Below are positions 19,420-26,980 of a stretch of 32,569 nucleotides of DNA, in pieces. The position numbers and the translations under genes are program-made. The DNA is from Gloeomargarita sp. SKYB120. Lineage in GTDB: Bacteria; Cyanobacteriota; Cyanobacteriia; Gloeomargaritales; Gloeomargaritaceae. The notes below the pieces were generated by a model that was given only the letters and a program-made list of their open reading frames with translations, searched no databases and was not told the origin of the DNA. How positions within the stretch are numbered: the first letter of the stretch is position 1; every line of letters starts with the position of its first letter. The stretch covers positions 1 to 32,569 of the forward strand of contig JANXAM010000027.1 in the NCBI GenBank assembly GCA_025062155.1, given 5' to 3'.

Positions 19420-20094
19420 CTAGGTCAACAACAGGGAAAACAACCCACACAGGGCAATGCCATCGAACACACCCGCCCCGCCAATGCTCAAAATGCCCGG
19501 CGTCATCCGTTCAATCTGGGGCAAGTGCAGCAAATCCGCGCCGATCAAGGTCCCTAGCACACCCCCCGCAAAGGCTACCGGTGGCGCATTCACCCCGCCT
19601 GTCATCAAAATCGCCGTCATGGCTGCTGTTAGGGGAGCTACCAGCGCATTCATCTGAATCCCAATGCCGGGTACCACCTGGGCTGAGTAATAGCTCACCC
19701 CCGCCACAATCGCCGTCACCGTGAGAATTTGCAAGGGATTCGCTCGACCAAACTGGTACAGGGCTAGCAGCGTGGGAATCAGGCCACCCCCGACATTCAG
19801 GGCAACGATGGTCTTGCGTTCAATCTTGCGCAAGGGAATCCCCCAAAAAAACCGTGCGCTCCACAGCTCCGCCCAATCCGGCACATAAGTCACTTGCGAC
19901 ACGCGCTCATACAGGGGGATGTTGATGGTGCTCCCCAGTACCACCAGCGTAAACAGCAACAGCGCCGCTTGGGGTGAAAACCCTAGTTTCGCAACGGCCA
20001 CTTGTACCGCATCCAGCGTAATCACCAGCCACAGAAATGGGAAGGTGAGCAGGAAGAGAAGAAAGAGTAGGAATGTGACTGGCAAGTAAATCAT
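19420..20094 (-). CDS. DUF1614 family membrane protein
   Basis: This 224-residue integral membrane protein has about six hydrophobic segments, starting with MIYLPVTFLLFLLFLLTFPF. The family landmarks are LGSTINIPLYE (about residues 53-63), then VPGIGIQMNALVAPLTAAM, PPVAFAGGVLGTLIGADLLH and the near-terminal LSIGGAGVFDGIALCG. DUF1614 proteins occur in cyanobacteria, archaea and some other bacteria. Their substrate or role is not known to me; the paired glycine-rich blocks near the C-terminus suggest a transport-type fold, which is inference. The gene lies 15 bases downstream of the ChaB-like gene on the same strand, so the two are probably co-transcribed. Confidence 0.85.
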   Translation of the reverse strand: MIYLPVTFLLFLLFLLTFPFLWLVITLDAVQVAVAKLGFSPQAALLLFTLVVLGSTINIPLYERVSQVTYVPDWAELWSARFFWGIPLRKIERKTIVALNVGGGLIPTLLALYQFGRANPLQILTVTAIVAGVSYYSAQVVPGIGIQMNALVAPLTAAMTAILMTGGVNAPPVAFAGGVLGTLIGADLLHLPQIERMTPGILSIGGAGVFDGIALCGLFSLLLT

Positions 20095-20109
20095 AGAGCC
20101 ACAAATAAA

Positions 20110-20880
20110 TTACTCGGATTTGCGCTTGGAAAAAATCCCCCGCTCATCCCGGTCAAATAGATGTTTAATCCGTTCCCAGGCTTTTATCAAAGCATTTTGG
20201 GGTTCGGGATGTTCATCCAAGGCCTGGTTATAGGCTTCCACAAAGGTTTGCTGCGCTTCTTCGGATAAATCTCCCTTGATCTCCGGCGCAATTTGGTCTT
20301 TACTGGCCAATTTCCCTTCGCCTTCCTTGGGAATTTGCATATCTGTAATGGCCACTTCTTCCCCACCCGCACTTTGCAAGAGTAAAAAAATTTCTCCGGA
20401 TTTTTCCGCCGGTACTTCCACAACGAGAAGAAACTCGCCTGCTTGCACCCGCGTTTGGTAGATAGCCGCCTTATCTTGGGGCATTCCCAGGGAGATTAAC
20501 GCTGAACCCAAACCCGCTCCCAACGCGCCGTAGATAGCTCCCGTCGTGGCTCCTAGCAACGCCGCCGCCAAGGGTCCCGCTGCCACCACTGTGCCGATGA
20601 ACGGAATGAACAACACGCCTACCCCGGTCAGCAAGCTGAGTACCGAACCGAACAGAGACCCGTAGAGCGCTCCCGTTGCCAGCCCATCTAGGATCACATC
20701 CTTGCGGGTGAGAAAGCCAGTAATGCGGGCTTCAGTCTGGAAATTACGCCCAATAATGGAGATGCGTTCTCTAGGCACACCCCGGTTGAGCAAGCGTTGG
20801 ACAGCTTCCTGGAGCGCTTCTTGACGCTTAAACGTGGCGGAGACGCACTTTTCGGGGGGAAGGGCAAAGGCAGAAGTCAT
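20110..20880 (-). CDS. Glycine-zipper membrane protein with C-terminal ChaB-like domain
   Basis: This 256-residue protein has three parts. Residues about 10-50 (SATFKRQEALQEAVQRLLNR, then RISIIGRN) resemble the N-terminal ferredoxin-like unit of general stress proteins of the YflT/DUF1269 type. Residues about 64-130 are a glycine-rich hydrophobic stretch (GALYGSLFGSVLSLLTGVGV and following) able to cross or insert in a membrane, after which GEFLLVVEVP closes the first domain. Residues about 198-250 (LSEEAQQTFVEAYNQAL ... ALIKAWERIKHLF) resemble ChaB, a small protein named for a cation-regulation role in E. coli. The overall function is unknown, and a stress role is inference. A TAGTAT hexamer upstream could be its -10. 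Confidence 0.75.
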   Translation of the reverse strand: MTSAFALPPEKCVSATFKRQEALQEAVQRLLNRGVPRERISIIGRNFQTEARITGFLTRKDVILDGLATGALYGSLFGSVLSLLTGVGVLFIPFIGTVVAAGPLAAALLGATTGAIYGALGAGLGSALISLGMPQDKAAIYQTRVQAGEFLLVVEVPAEKSGEIFLLLQSAGGEEVAITDMQIPKEGEGKLASKDQIAPEIKGDLSEEAQQTFVEAYNQALDEHPEPQNALIKAWERIKHLFDRDERGIFSKRKSE

Positions 20881-20958
20881 GGCTGCTTTTCTAGTGACAG
20901 ACCCCAGCTAATACTAGCATATCCCCCCCTTCGTTAAAGCTAGCGCGTTACATCCTCC

Positions 20959-21285
20959 TTATTCGATGATGATGATGAGCCCTCTGCAGGTTTTTCCGTC
21001 CCACTTACCCAAACAGATGATAGTGCGCTGTGCGCCCGCCTGATCCTGCGGAGAAACCACCAGCCGCTTGCCCTGCAATGCTTTGGGGTCCACTTCAAAC
21101 ACACCCGGTGCGACCCTTTTGCCCACAGTTCCCAAATTCACTGCTGGCGAACGTTCTGATACCGGTTCGGCGGGCAACTGGATAGGTTCTGGTGCAGGCC
21201 GCTGCTTGGTTGGCTGTTGTGCCATGCTACCCATTGGAGCCAATAATGTCGAAGCCAAGACCACAGAAAGGACTGTTTTGTTCAT
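20959..21285 (-). CDS. Small secreted protein, unknown function
   Basis: This 108-residue protein has a clear Sec signal peptide (MNKTVLSVVLASTLLAPMGS, cleavage probably after SMA). A proline-rich stretch follows (QQPTKQRPAPEPIQLPAEP), then a small domain with two cysteines that could form a disulfide (TIICLGKWDGKTC) and a very hydrophobic isoleucine-rich end (GLIIIIE). GGAGG lies about 9 bases before the ATG. I do not recognise the family. About 270 bases upstream of it hold no gene that I can support. Confidence 0.72.
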   Translation of the reverse strand: MNKTVLSVVLASTLLAPMGSMAQQPTKQRPAPEPIQLPAEPVSERSPAVNLGTVGKRVAPGVFEVDPKALQGKRLVVSPQDQAGAQRTIICLGKWDGKTCRGLIIIIE

Positions 21286-21553
21286 CTTTTTGACCCTCCA
21301 ACGATGACCCCAAAGTTACAAGTAGCTACAACTCGACCTTTTTGTTTAGAGAGTCGTAACTATTTTGCATTCATTCAGACAGGTACAGTACCACAGTTGT
21401 TCCCCAGAACACCGGTCATCTGGGTGAAACGGTAGCGCCGATTGATACTGTAGGACCATTGAATTGGCGTCGGGATTCCCACAAGCTTAACGTTGTACTA
21501 GCAACAGGCAAGGGAGAATGCTCATTGCACTTGGATTACCATCATAACTAGCT

Positions 21554-22198
21554 CTACCGATTGGATAAACCAGCTTGTAGCGTCTCTAGTACAGTTTGTA
21601 ATTGCCCATTTAATAGGGCGGGGACATTAAGCCATAAACCAGGAAAAACTCGGCTTTTGATAATTCCTTGCGCGTCGGGCATTTCTCTGAAATAGACCTG
21701 ATTTTCTAAACAAAACCAGTAGAAGATTTGTTCGGACGCGACCCACACGAGATATTCCTTGACGCCACACCGACGATAGACATCTTTTTTGTCATGCAAA
21801 TCGTAGGCCGCACTGCTGGAAGCAATTTCAGCAATCAATTCCGGCGCACCCTCTATGTAGTTGTCTGGACTAATACGGGATTGACCACCCTGGGCCTCAT
21901 CCCAGCGAAGCAATAAATCAGGCTGTACTTCGTTCTTGGCATCTAAACGCACCGTCACATTATCTGCCGCAAAAACACCCGGCGTCGCACTCTGGTAAAC
22001 GCCTAGCCAAGTCGCAAGCTGGACGTGGGGTAAGCCATGGAATTCATACCGCACAGGGGATGCCACGTAAACAACTCCTTCGACAAGTTCAGCTTTTTTG
22101 ATATGGGTGCATTGTGCATAGCGGTACTCAAACTCTTCACGACTCAAGTGGTCGCCACTTTCTAAGGAAACAAAGTGTTTCATGGCTAGGGAACGCAT
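21554..22198 (-). CDS. Uma2 family (DUF820) restriction-endonuclease-fold protein
   Basis: This 214-residue protein belongs to a family greatly expanded in cyanobacteria with a PD-(D/E)xK nuclease-like fold. Visible marks are YELVEG-like KAELVEGVVYVASPV near residue 35, then NEVQPDLLLRW with the PD motif, APELIAEIASSSAAYDLHDK supplying the acidic residue and lysine, and YRRCGVKEYLVWV. The function of Uma2 proteins is not established; many appear to be decayed or toxin-like or mobile-element associated. The start ATG at 22198 is one of two; another lies five codons in. It is downstream of the porin gene on the same strand, with a 119-base gap. Confidence 0.9.
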   Translation of the reverse strand: MRSLAMKHFVSLESGDHLSREEFEYRYAQCTHIKKAELVEGVVYVASPVRYEFHGLPHVQLATWLGVYQSATPGVFAADNVTVRLDAKNEVQPDLLLRWDEAQGGQSRISPDNYIEGAPELIAEIASSSAAYDLHDKKDVYRRCGVKEYLVWVASEQIFYWFCLENQVYFREMPDAQGIIKSRVFPGLWLNVPALLNGQLQTVLETLQAGLSNR

Positions 22199-22270
22199 TT
22201 GACCTAGTCTTCATCCTACCAAAAGATAAGATTTAGACTGGGTAAATCCCATCTGCCGTCTCTTGGGTCG

Positions 22271-22285
22271 CAGGGCGCAGCCCCG
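22271..22285. repeat. Hairpin with GGGCTGCGCCC core after the porin gene
   Basis: On the minus strand CGGGGC, loop TGC, GCCCTG makes a 6-bp stem with one wobble, 33 bases after the porin stop. It is similar to the hairpins at 12517, 28358 and 28701 and may be part of the porin 3' end. Confidence 0.4.
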
Positions 22286-22317
22286 TTATCTTCCCTAGAG
22301 AAGAACCCGGAATAACA

Positions 22318-24015
22318 TCAGAACGAAAACGTCGTCCTAATCGCCCCCACTAACACAGTGGGATTATCCCGATTGCCTTCAGGGTTGAAGATGGCGAAAA
22401 TGCCCGGTGTGATTGATAGATATTCCGAATACTTAAAACGATAGGATGCTTCGACCAGGATGGGCACATCATCGCTACGACGGGCCACAAAACCATTGCT
22501 CACCAACCCCCGGCTGCTATTGAGATAGGGCGGCGCGCCCACCACCAATTGCGCTTGCGAACCCCGCGTCCCCACATCGGGAAAGGCAAACACCAGCGCG
22601 TAATTTAGGGCCGTGCCGCTGGCATTGATGCGCCGTTCTTCATCCCGAAACCAGGTCGCCCCAAACCATCCCCCAATGATAAAGTTCTGCAACGGTTGCC
22701 ATTTGAACTGAAAGCCTGCATTGTCCGCCGAAACGCGATGACCCGCCGCCAGCGCATCCACCGATTGATTGCCGACCAGACCACCTAGGTTCAAGGGCAC
22801 TGCATTTGGGTCGCTGTAACCCCGGATATACACTGCGCTCAACCCTAAATTCTCTAGGGGATAACCGGTCAACTGGGCATAGGCCACATAGGACGACCCA
22901 AATAACCCTTGACTCGGTGAGTAGGCCCCCGCTCCACTGTCACCGCTTGCCAAATACCCTAGGGTAAAGTTCAGCTTGTCGTTCAAGAAATTCACGCTAA
23001 AAGCTGCGCCGACACCCGCCCCGCCATTTTGGTTGTAAATTGGGTTGCGCAGACCAAAGGCGGAAATGGCCCCTTGACCGTCGTCATCCAACGGACTCAA
23101 GGTATCCACCTGGTCGTAAATGGCACCCCCTAACGCTGCAATCGTGATGCGTCCCTTGTCTCCTAACACCGGAAATTCATAGGTCAACGTATCTAAGCCC
23201 ACCTGACCACCGGAACCGCCGTTGAGAAAGCCATAACTCACACTGGCGCTATTGGTTCCCGTTGCAGCCAAGGCGCTCGTCCCAGGGATTGCCCCCAGCG
23301 GCACATCATCAATTTGGAGATTGGTGGTGAGTAAATCCTTGCCGGTGAAGCTGGTGTTGAACGTTAAATTTACCCGGTAGCCAAATGTGACTGCATCCTG
23401 TAAATTCTGAGTGCTTCGGGGTTGACCCTTGGGTACCGCTTGCCGGTTAGCGCCAAAGGCCCCTTGCACTCCAAAAATCACTTGCCCGGTTAGCTTGGTG
23501 GTGGTGGAGAATTGCTGGGCTTCTAAAGTTGCTGTACGGGCTTCTAATGTATCCACGCGTCCCCGTAAGAGCGCCAGTTCCGCCGCAAATTCTTCCTGCA
23601 AGCGCTGGAGCAATTTCATGTCTTCTTTCGTGACCAAATTCTCAGTGGAAGCGGCGATTAACTCATTCATTCGGTCCAGGCAAGCATTCAACCCGGCGGC
23701 GAATTCATAGCGCGTCAACGCCCGACGACCTTGATACGTGGGGGGCTTGGTCGGCAAACCCACAATACAGCCGTAACGTTCCACCAGTGATTGCAACGCC
23801 TGAAACGCCCAGTCCGTTGGTTTCACATCCACAAACTCCGAAACCGATGTCACCTGGCCCAGTTCGTCTTCGACCCGTAAATTCCGCACATACTCTCGAA
23901 CCTGGCGGATAGATTCCCGACTGTCGGTTACGTTGACTTGAGCGTGTACCCCAGCAGCCCAGACAATGCCCGTTACGATGGAACCGCTGACGAACCCACG
24001 CCACGTTAGCTTCAT
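22318..24015 (-). CDS. SLH-domain iron-uptake porin (OprB-type outer-membrane channel)
   Basis: This 565-residue outer-membrane protein is of the cyanobacterial SLH-porin family, members of which carry inorganic ions including iron. It has a signal peptide ending VHAQ (about residue 25). An SLH domain follows at about 57-120 (SEFVDVKPTDWAFQALQSLV, ERYGCIVGLP, RALTRYEFAAGLNACLDRM), which ties the protein to the cell wall. Next is a short coiled coil at about 125-165 (EEFAAELALLRGRVDTLEAR), then an OprB-type beta-barrel ending in IRTTFSF with the terminal phenylalanine needed for barrel assembly. I placed the start at ATG 24015, five bases after AGGAG; two more in-frame starts (24018, 24021) are too close to that motif. 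The promoter carries a Fur-box-like palindrome. Confidence 0.93.
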   Translation of the reverse strand: MKLTWRGFVSGSIVTGIVWAAGVHAQVNVTDSRESIRQVREYVRNLRVEDELGQVTSVSEFVDVKPTDWAFQALQSLVERYGCIVGLPTKPPTYQGRRALTRYEFAAGLNACLDRMNELIAASTENLVTKEDMKLLQRLQEEFAAELALLRGRVDTLEARTATLEAQQFSTTTKLTGQVIFGVQGAFGANRQAVPKGQPRSTQNLQDAVTFGYRVNLTFNTSFTGKDLLTTNLQIDDVPLGAIPGTSALAATGTNSASVSYGFLNGGSGGQVGLDTLTYEFPVLGDKGRITIAALGGAIYDQVDTLSPLDDDGQGAISAFGLRNPIYNQNGGAGVGAAFSVNFLNDKLNFTLGYLASGDSGAGAYSPSQGLFGSSYVAYAQLTGYPLENLGLSAVYIRGYSDPNAVPLNLGGLVGNQSVDALAAGHRVSADNAGFQFKWQPLQNFIIGGWFGATWFRDEERRINASGTALNYALVFAFPDVGTRGSQAQLVVGAPPYLNSSRGLVSNGFVARRSDDVPILVEASYRFKYSEYLSITPGIFAIFNPEGNRDNPTVLVGAIRTTFSF

Positions 24016-24058
24016 CATCACTCCTACCCACCATTCGTTTCATACACCGATGGTTTCA

Positions 24059-24087
24059 ATCTTATCGCCATTAAGAATTGTTATCAA
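24059..24087 (-). promoter_or_regulatory. Putative porin promoter with overlapping Fur-box-like site
   Basis: On the minus strand TTGATA (24087-24082) and TAAGAT (24064-24059) are exactly 17 bases apart. The 19 bases at 24085-24067, starting GATAACAAT, match the classical Fur consensus at 11 of 19 positions and cover part of the -35 and most of the spacer. Fur bound there would block polymerase. Confidence 0.55.
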
Positions 24088-24141
24088 GACCTAACCTGAC
24101 CAGGGCCGTAGAATGGTTGCAGGTGCAGTCCAGGTTAAAGG

Positions 24142-24597
24142 ATGTCGCCAGTGGGTGAGCAACCGCACTCCCTTTATGAACAGGACTATCAGGGGTAGAT
24201 TGGAAAAACAGTCCAGCTTTTGCGAGCCAGAGATTTCAACCAAATTGACCTGGAAAACCTAATTGAGGAGATAGAAAGCCTGGGGCGCAGTGAGAAGCGG
24301 GCTGTTTTGAGCCAACTGATCCGTTTGTGTGAGTAGCTGCTCAAGCTCAAATACTGGGAAAGTAAACGGGAGAACTGTTCTCGACAATGGCGGCAAGAAA
24401 TGGCTGATTTTCGGCTGGAAATCGAACTCATCCTACAGGATAGCCCCAGTCTAAAGAATTATCTCCAGGAACAGTTTATAGGGGCCTATCAAAAAGCACG
24501 CAGGCAATTTCTAGCTACGAGTGGTTTACCGGATCAAGCCGTTCCCAAAGCGCCAAACTATACCCCAGAACAAGCACTCGATGAATGGTGGTTATGA
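24142..24597 (+). pseudogene. DUF29 gene interrupted by two in-frame amber codons
   Basis: From the ATG at 24142 a complete DUF29 protein can be read: SLYEQDYQG, stop, IGKTVQLLRARDFNQIDLEN, LIEEIESLGRSEKRAVLSQL, IRLCE, stop, LLKLKYWESKRENCSRQW, and on to EQALDEWWL. The stops are TAG at 24196-24198, where the family normally has a tryptophan (TGG to TAG is one change), and TAG at 24334-24336, where a His/Gln is usual. There is no frameshift and the rest of the sequence is well preserved, so inactivation looks recent. The final TGA ends 2 bases before the convergent arsR stop. It differs clearly from the intact DUF29 gene at 12.0 kb and is not a recent copy of it. Confidence 0.8.
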
Positions 24598-24599
24598 AG

Positions 24600-24959
24600 C
24601 TACACCATGATAGCTGCATCCGTACTCAACACCTGGCGTAAAGCACTCAACAACTGGGGTACTAAACGGTAATAAATGCCAGTCCCCCGCCGCTCCCGCG
24701 TTAGCAATCCCGCGTCATACATGACTTTCAAATGATGACTGACAGTAGGTTGCGATAAGCCCAGGGTCTCCACCAGCGCACAAGCTTTGATTTCTTGACG
24801 GGGCTGCGCTGCAATCAAATTCAGCAAGTACAACCGCGTGGGGTCGCCCAGCACTCGAAAGACACCAGCGAGGGCTTCCGCCTGTTCAAACGTCAGCCGA
24901 CCCGTCAACAAGGGCGGGCAACAACGCCAAACCTGCGGATCAACCGTTCTGACCTTCAT
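24600..24959 (-). CDS. arsR: ArsR-family metalloregulator of the arsenic operon
   Basis: This winged-helix repressor of 119 residues is expected to leave the DNA when it binds arsenite or antimonite. The ArsR core is clear: VFRVLGDPTRLYLLNLI, then the recognition helix LSQPTVSHHLKVMYDAGLLT and the wing RRGTGIYYRLV. The usual CxC pair of E. coli ArsR is absent. Instead there is an N-terminal C13-C14 pair (WRCCPPLL) and a single C60 (EIKACALVE), the arrangement described for Corynebacterium glutamicum ArsR (C15, C16, C55). I prefer the ATG at 24959 because GGAG lies 5 bases upstream; a GTG two codons earlier overlaps that motif. It is divergent from acr3-arsC, with the shared control region between. 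Confidence 0.92.
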   Translation of the reverse strand: MKVRTVDPQVWRCCPPLLTGRLTFEQAEALAGVFRVLGDPTRLYLLNLIAAQPRQEIKACALVETLGLSQPTVSHHLKVMYDAGLLTRERRGTGIYYRLVPQLLSALRQVLSTDAAIMV

Positions 24960-24991
24960 ACCCACTCCACCCTAAGCCCATCATCACCCAC

Positions 24992-25031
24992 TGTATAGAT
25001 ACTTGTCAATATAGATGCAGGTTGATATAGT
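24992..25031. promoter_or_regulatory. Divergent arsR / acr3 promoter-operator with 16-bp-periodic repeats
   Basis: For acr3, TTGTCA (25003-25008) and TATAGT (25026-25031) are 17 bases apart on the plus strand. TATAG recurs at 24994, 25010 and 25026, exactly every 16 bases, and the first two copies extend to TATAGAT. For arsR a TATACA hexamer (24997-24992, minus) can serve as -10. An ArsR dimer bound to these repeats would cover both promoters. Confidence 0.6.
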
Positions 25032-25059
25032 GAGTTTGGATTTCGTTGAGATAGAGGCC

Positions 25060-26100
25060 ATGGGAAAGGCTGCGCCGTTGGGGGTTTTTGAACGGTATTT
25101 GTCGGTGTGGGTAGCGCTGTGCATTGTCGCAGGGGTGAAGTTGGGGTTAGCGTTTCCCCAGGTGTTTGGCTTCATCTCGCGCCTGCAATATGCCAACGTG
25201 AATTTTGTGGTGGCGGTGCTGATTTGGGTCATGATTTACCCGATGATGGTGAACGTAGATTTTGCTTCGCTGCACCAGGTGGGACGCAAACCCAAGGGAC
25301 TGTGTATCACGCTGGTGGTGAATTGGCTCATTAAGCCCTTCACGATGATGTTGCTGGGGTTGTTGTTTTTCCGAGTCATTTTTGCCGGGTGGGTGTCTCC
25401 CCAAGCAGCACAGGAATATATTGCGGGGATGATTTTACTGGGAGCAGCCCCGTGTACAGCGATGGTGTTTGTCTGGAGTCAATTGGTGCGGGGCGATGCC
25501 AACTACACGCTGGTGCAGGTGTCCATTAATGACCTAATCATGGTGTTTTTATTTGCCCCTATCGTGTCGTTTTTGCTAGGGGTGACGGATATTCAAGTGC
25601 CCTGGGAAACTTTGTTACTTTCAGTCATTTTGTATGTCTTGATTCCCCTGGTGGCGGGCTACTGGACGCGCAAACGGTTAGATGCAATCGGTCATGAAAT
25701 TGCCATTGCCAAGTTTTGTGAGCAAATTAAGCCCTATTCCATCGTGGGATTGTTAGCTACTGTTGTCTTGCTGTTTGGGTTTCAAGCGCAAACAATTCTG
25801 CAGCAACCGGCGGTGATCGCACTCATTGCCCTTCCCCTGCTGGTGCAAAGCTACGGGATTTTTGCGATTGCCTACGCCTGGGCGTATGTTTGGCGGGTGC
25901 CGTTTGAAGTGGCAGCGCCAGCGGCGTTGATTGGCACGTCCAATTTCTTTGAACTGGCGGTGGCGGTGGCAATTAGTTTGTTTGGCCTGGAGTCGGGGGC
26001 GGCGCTGGCGACGGTGGTGGGAGTGCTGGTGGAAGTGCCGGTGATGCTGTCGCTGGTGGCGCTGGCAAATCGCACGCGTCAATACTTTGCTCACACGTAA
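25060..26100 (+). CDS. acr3: Arsenite efflux permease, ACR3 family
   Basis: This 346-residue membrane protein of about ten helices exports arsenite from the cytoplasm. It has the ACR3 signature [20 protein letters not shown] with the essential cysteine of the fourth helix region, and [20 protein letters not shown] at the start. I placed the start at the ATG at 25060 ([17 protein letters not shown]). The longer open frame from 25015 would begin inside the promoter, upstream of the -10 box. AGAGG lies just before this ATG. arsC follows after 13 bases, so the two form one operon opposite arsR. In Synechocystis the equivalent gene is called arsB. Confidence 0.94.
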   Translation: MGKAAPLGVFERYLSVWVALCIVAGVKLGLAFPQVFGFISRLQYANVNFVVAVLIWVMIYPMMVNVDFASLHQVGRKPKGLCITLVVNWLIKPFTMMLLGLLFFRVIFAGWVSPQAAQEYIAGMILLGAAPCTAMVFVWSQLVRGDANYTLVQVSINDLIMVFLFAPIVSFLLGVTDIQVPWETLLLSVILYVLIPLVAGYWTRKRLDAIGHEIAIAKFCEQIKPYSIVGLLATVVLLFGFQAQTILQQPAVIALIALPLLVQSYGIFAIAYAWAYVWRVPFEVAAPAALIGTSNFFELAVAVAISLFGLESGAALATVVGVLVEVPVMLSLVALANRTRQYFAHT

Positions 26101-26113
26101 GGAGGGTTCGGCG

Positions 26114-26509
26114 ATGTACCGGATTATGTTTGTGTGTAAGAAAAATTCGCGGCGGTCGCAGATGGCGGAGGGATTTGCGCGGGCGTTGGGGGGCGAGAAG
26201 GTGCAGGTGGCTAGCGCCGGATTGGAAGCCAGTTTTGTGGACCCCTTAACTGTTCAGGTCATGGCGGAGGCCGGGATTGACATTAGCCAGCAAACGTCGA
26301 AACCCTTGAGTGATTTCCGGCCTGAGGATTTTGATGCGGTGATTTCCCTGTGCGGGTGTGGGGTGAGCTTGCCGCCGGAGTGGGTAACGCGGGATTACTT
26401 TGATGATTGGCAACTAGAAGACCCCGAAGGCGGCGACATGGAAACCTTCCGGCGGGTGCGCGACCAGGTGAAGGAACGGGTGGTCAAGTTGCTGCAGGAA
26501 TTGCCCTGA
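26114..26509 (+). CDS. arsC: Arsenate reductase, LMW-phosphatase fold, Synechocystis (glutaredoxin-linked) type
   Basis: The enzyme reduces arsenate to arsenite, which Acr3 then exports. The 131-residue protein has the phosphatase P-loop VCKKNSRRSQMAEGF with catalytic C8, and the pair C80/C82 in SLCGCGVSLPPEWV. These are the same three positions as in Synechocystis ArsC, which uses C8, C80 and C82 with glutathione/glutaredoxin rather than the thioredoxin triad of the Staphylococcus enzyme. Most relatives have a cysteine within the loop (NSCRS), where this one has arginine. I chose the ATG at 26114, nine bases after GGAGG (26101-26105), which directly follows the acr3 stop. Confidence 0.94.
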   Translation: MYRIMFVCKKNSRRSQMAEGFARALGGEKVQVASAGLEASFVDPLTVQVMAEAGIDISQQTSKPLSDFRPEDFDAVISLCGCGVSLPPEWVTRDYFDDWQLEDPEGGDMETFRRVRDQVKERVVKLLQELP

Positions 26510-26980
26510 TCTAGCCTAGCTACGTTAGATTGCTTCGTTGCTGGTGTAGTATGGGATGTCCCGTCCGGTTGCTCTTCGGTGGCATCTACAAACGCTTCAC
26601 CCAGCAGGTCTTGTGGCTCCCGGTCAAACTCTCGAATCTCGCGACAGTCAGCCAGTCTTAAAAGATGTGACCTCTGGCACGGCGATAAATTGGGCTAGCT
26701 CAGTTGAGGAGCGTGGCTCATTTTGCACGTGCGCCGGTTACAGGTGTGCAATCTCGTTCTCGCCATTGTCAACGATGGAGCGTGTTTGTAACTGATGCTA
26801 CAGACCTTGCCGCGACCTTCCCACTAGCCATTCAGCGAATTGCTTGGGCAATGGGACGCTCTTGCTAAAATTGTAGAGACTGTCACCCACGAGACGGGAA
26901 GGTTAGATAGCTAGATATTGAGTTTCAGTTGGTACTGTGCTTTTCATGGGCAAAAGGAAAAGTTCTAGGAGGACAGCATA
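26510..26980. other. 471-bp gap between arsC and the J-domain gene; no gene supported
   Basis: I see no gene that I can defend. Short open stretches exist on both strands: plus-strand residues ATDLAATFPLAIQRIAWAMG near 26795-26860, and minus-strand REIREFDREPQDLLGEAFVD near 26640-26580. Both read like protein fragments, which suggests decayed genes, but neither is long or recognisable. A tRNA-like D-arm sequence (26696-26713) has no matching anticodon or T arms. A TTGGGC-N16-TAAAAT pair near 26845-26875 might be a promoter for the next gene. Confidence 0.4.

Noticed and set aside
19308-19420. CIRCE/HrcA operator expected before clpB
   Set aside because: No TTAGCACTC-N9-GAGTGCTAA or near match is present.
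21286-21553. Possible imperfect palindrome near 21435-21475 (CGCCGATTGAT ... ATTGAATTGGCG)
   Set aside because: The arms match at only about 8 of 11 positions over a long spacer, and no promoter or gene start depends on it.
25015-25059. Earlier start of acr3 at 25015
   Set aside because: It lies upstream of the predicted -10 box at 25026-25031, so it would not be on the transcript; the ACR3 homology starts after the ATG at 25060.
26696-26713. tRNA-like stretch TAGCTCAGTTGAGGAGCG with a perfect D-arm stem (GCTC/GAGC)
   Set aside because: The bases that follow do not form a 5-bp anticodon stem with a 7-base loop, there is no GGTTCGAATCC-type T arm, and no acceptor stem can be paired.
26556-26795. 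79-codon open frame on the plus strand after arsC
   Set aside because: It has no ribosome-binding site and low-complexity, non-family-like residues, and another frame of the same stretch reads just as protein-like. It is more likely chance or debris.
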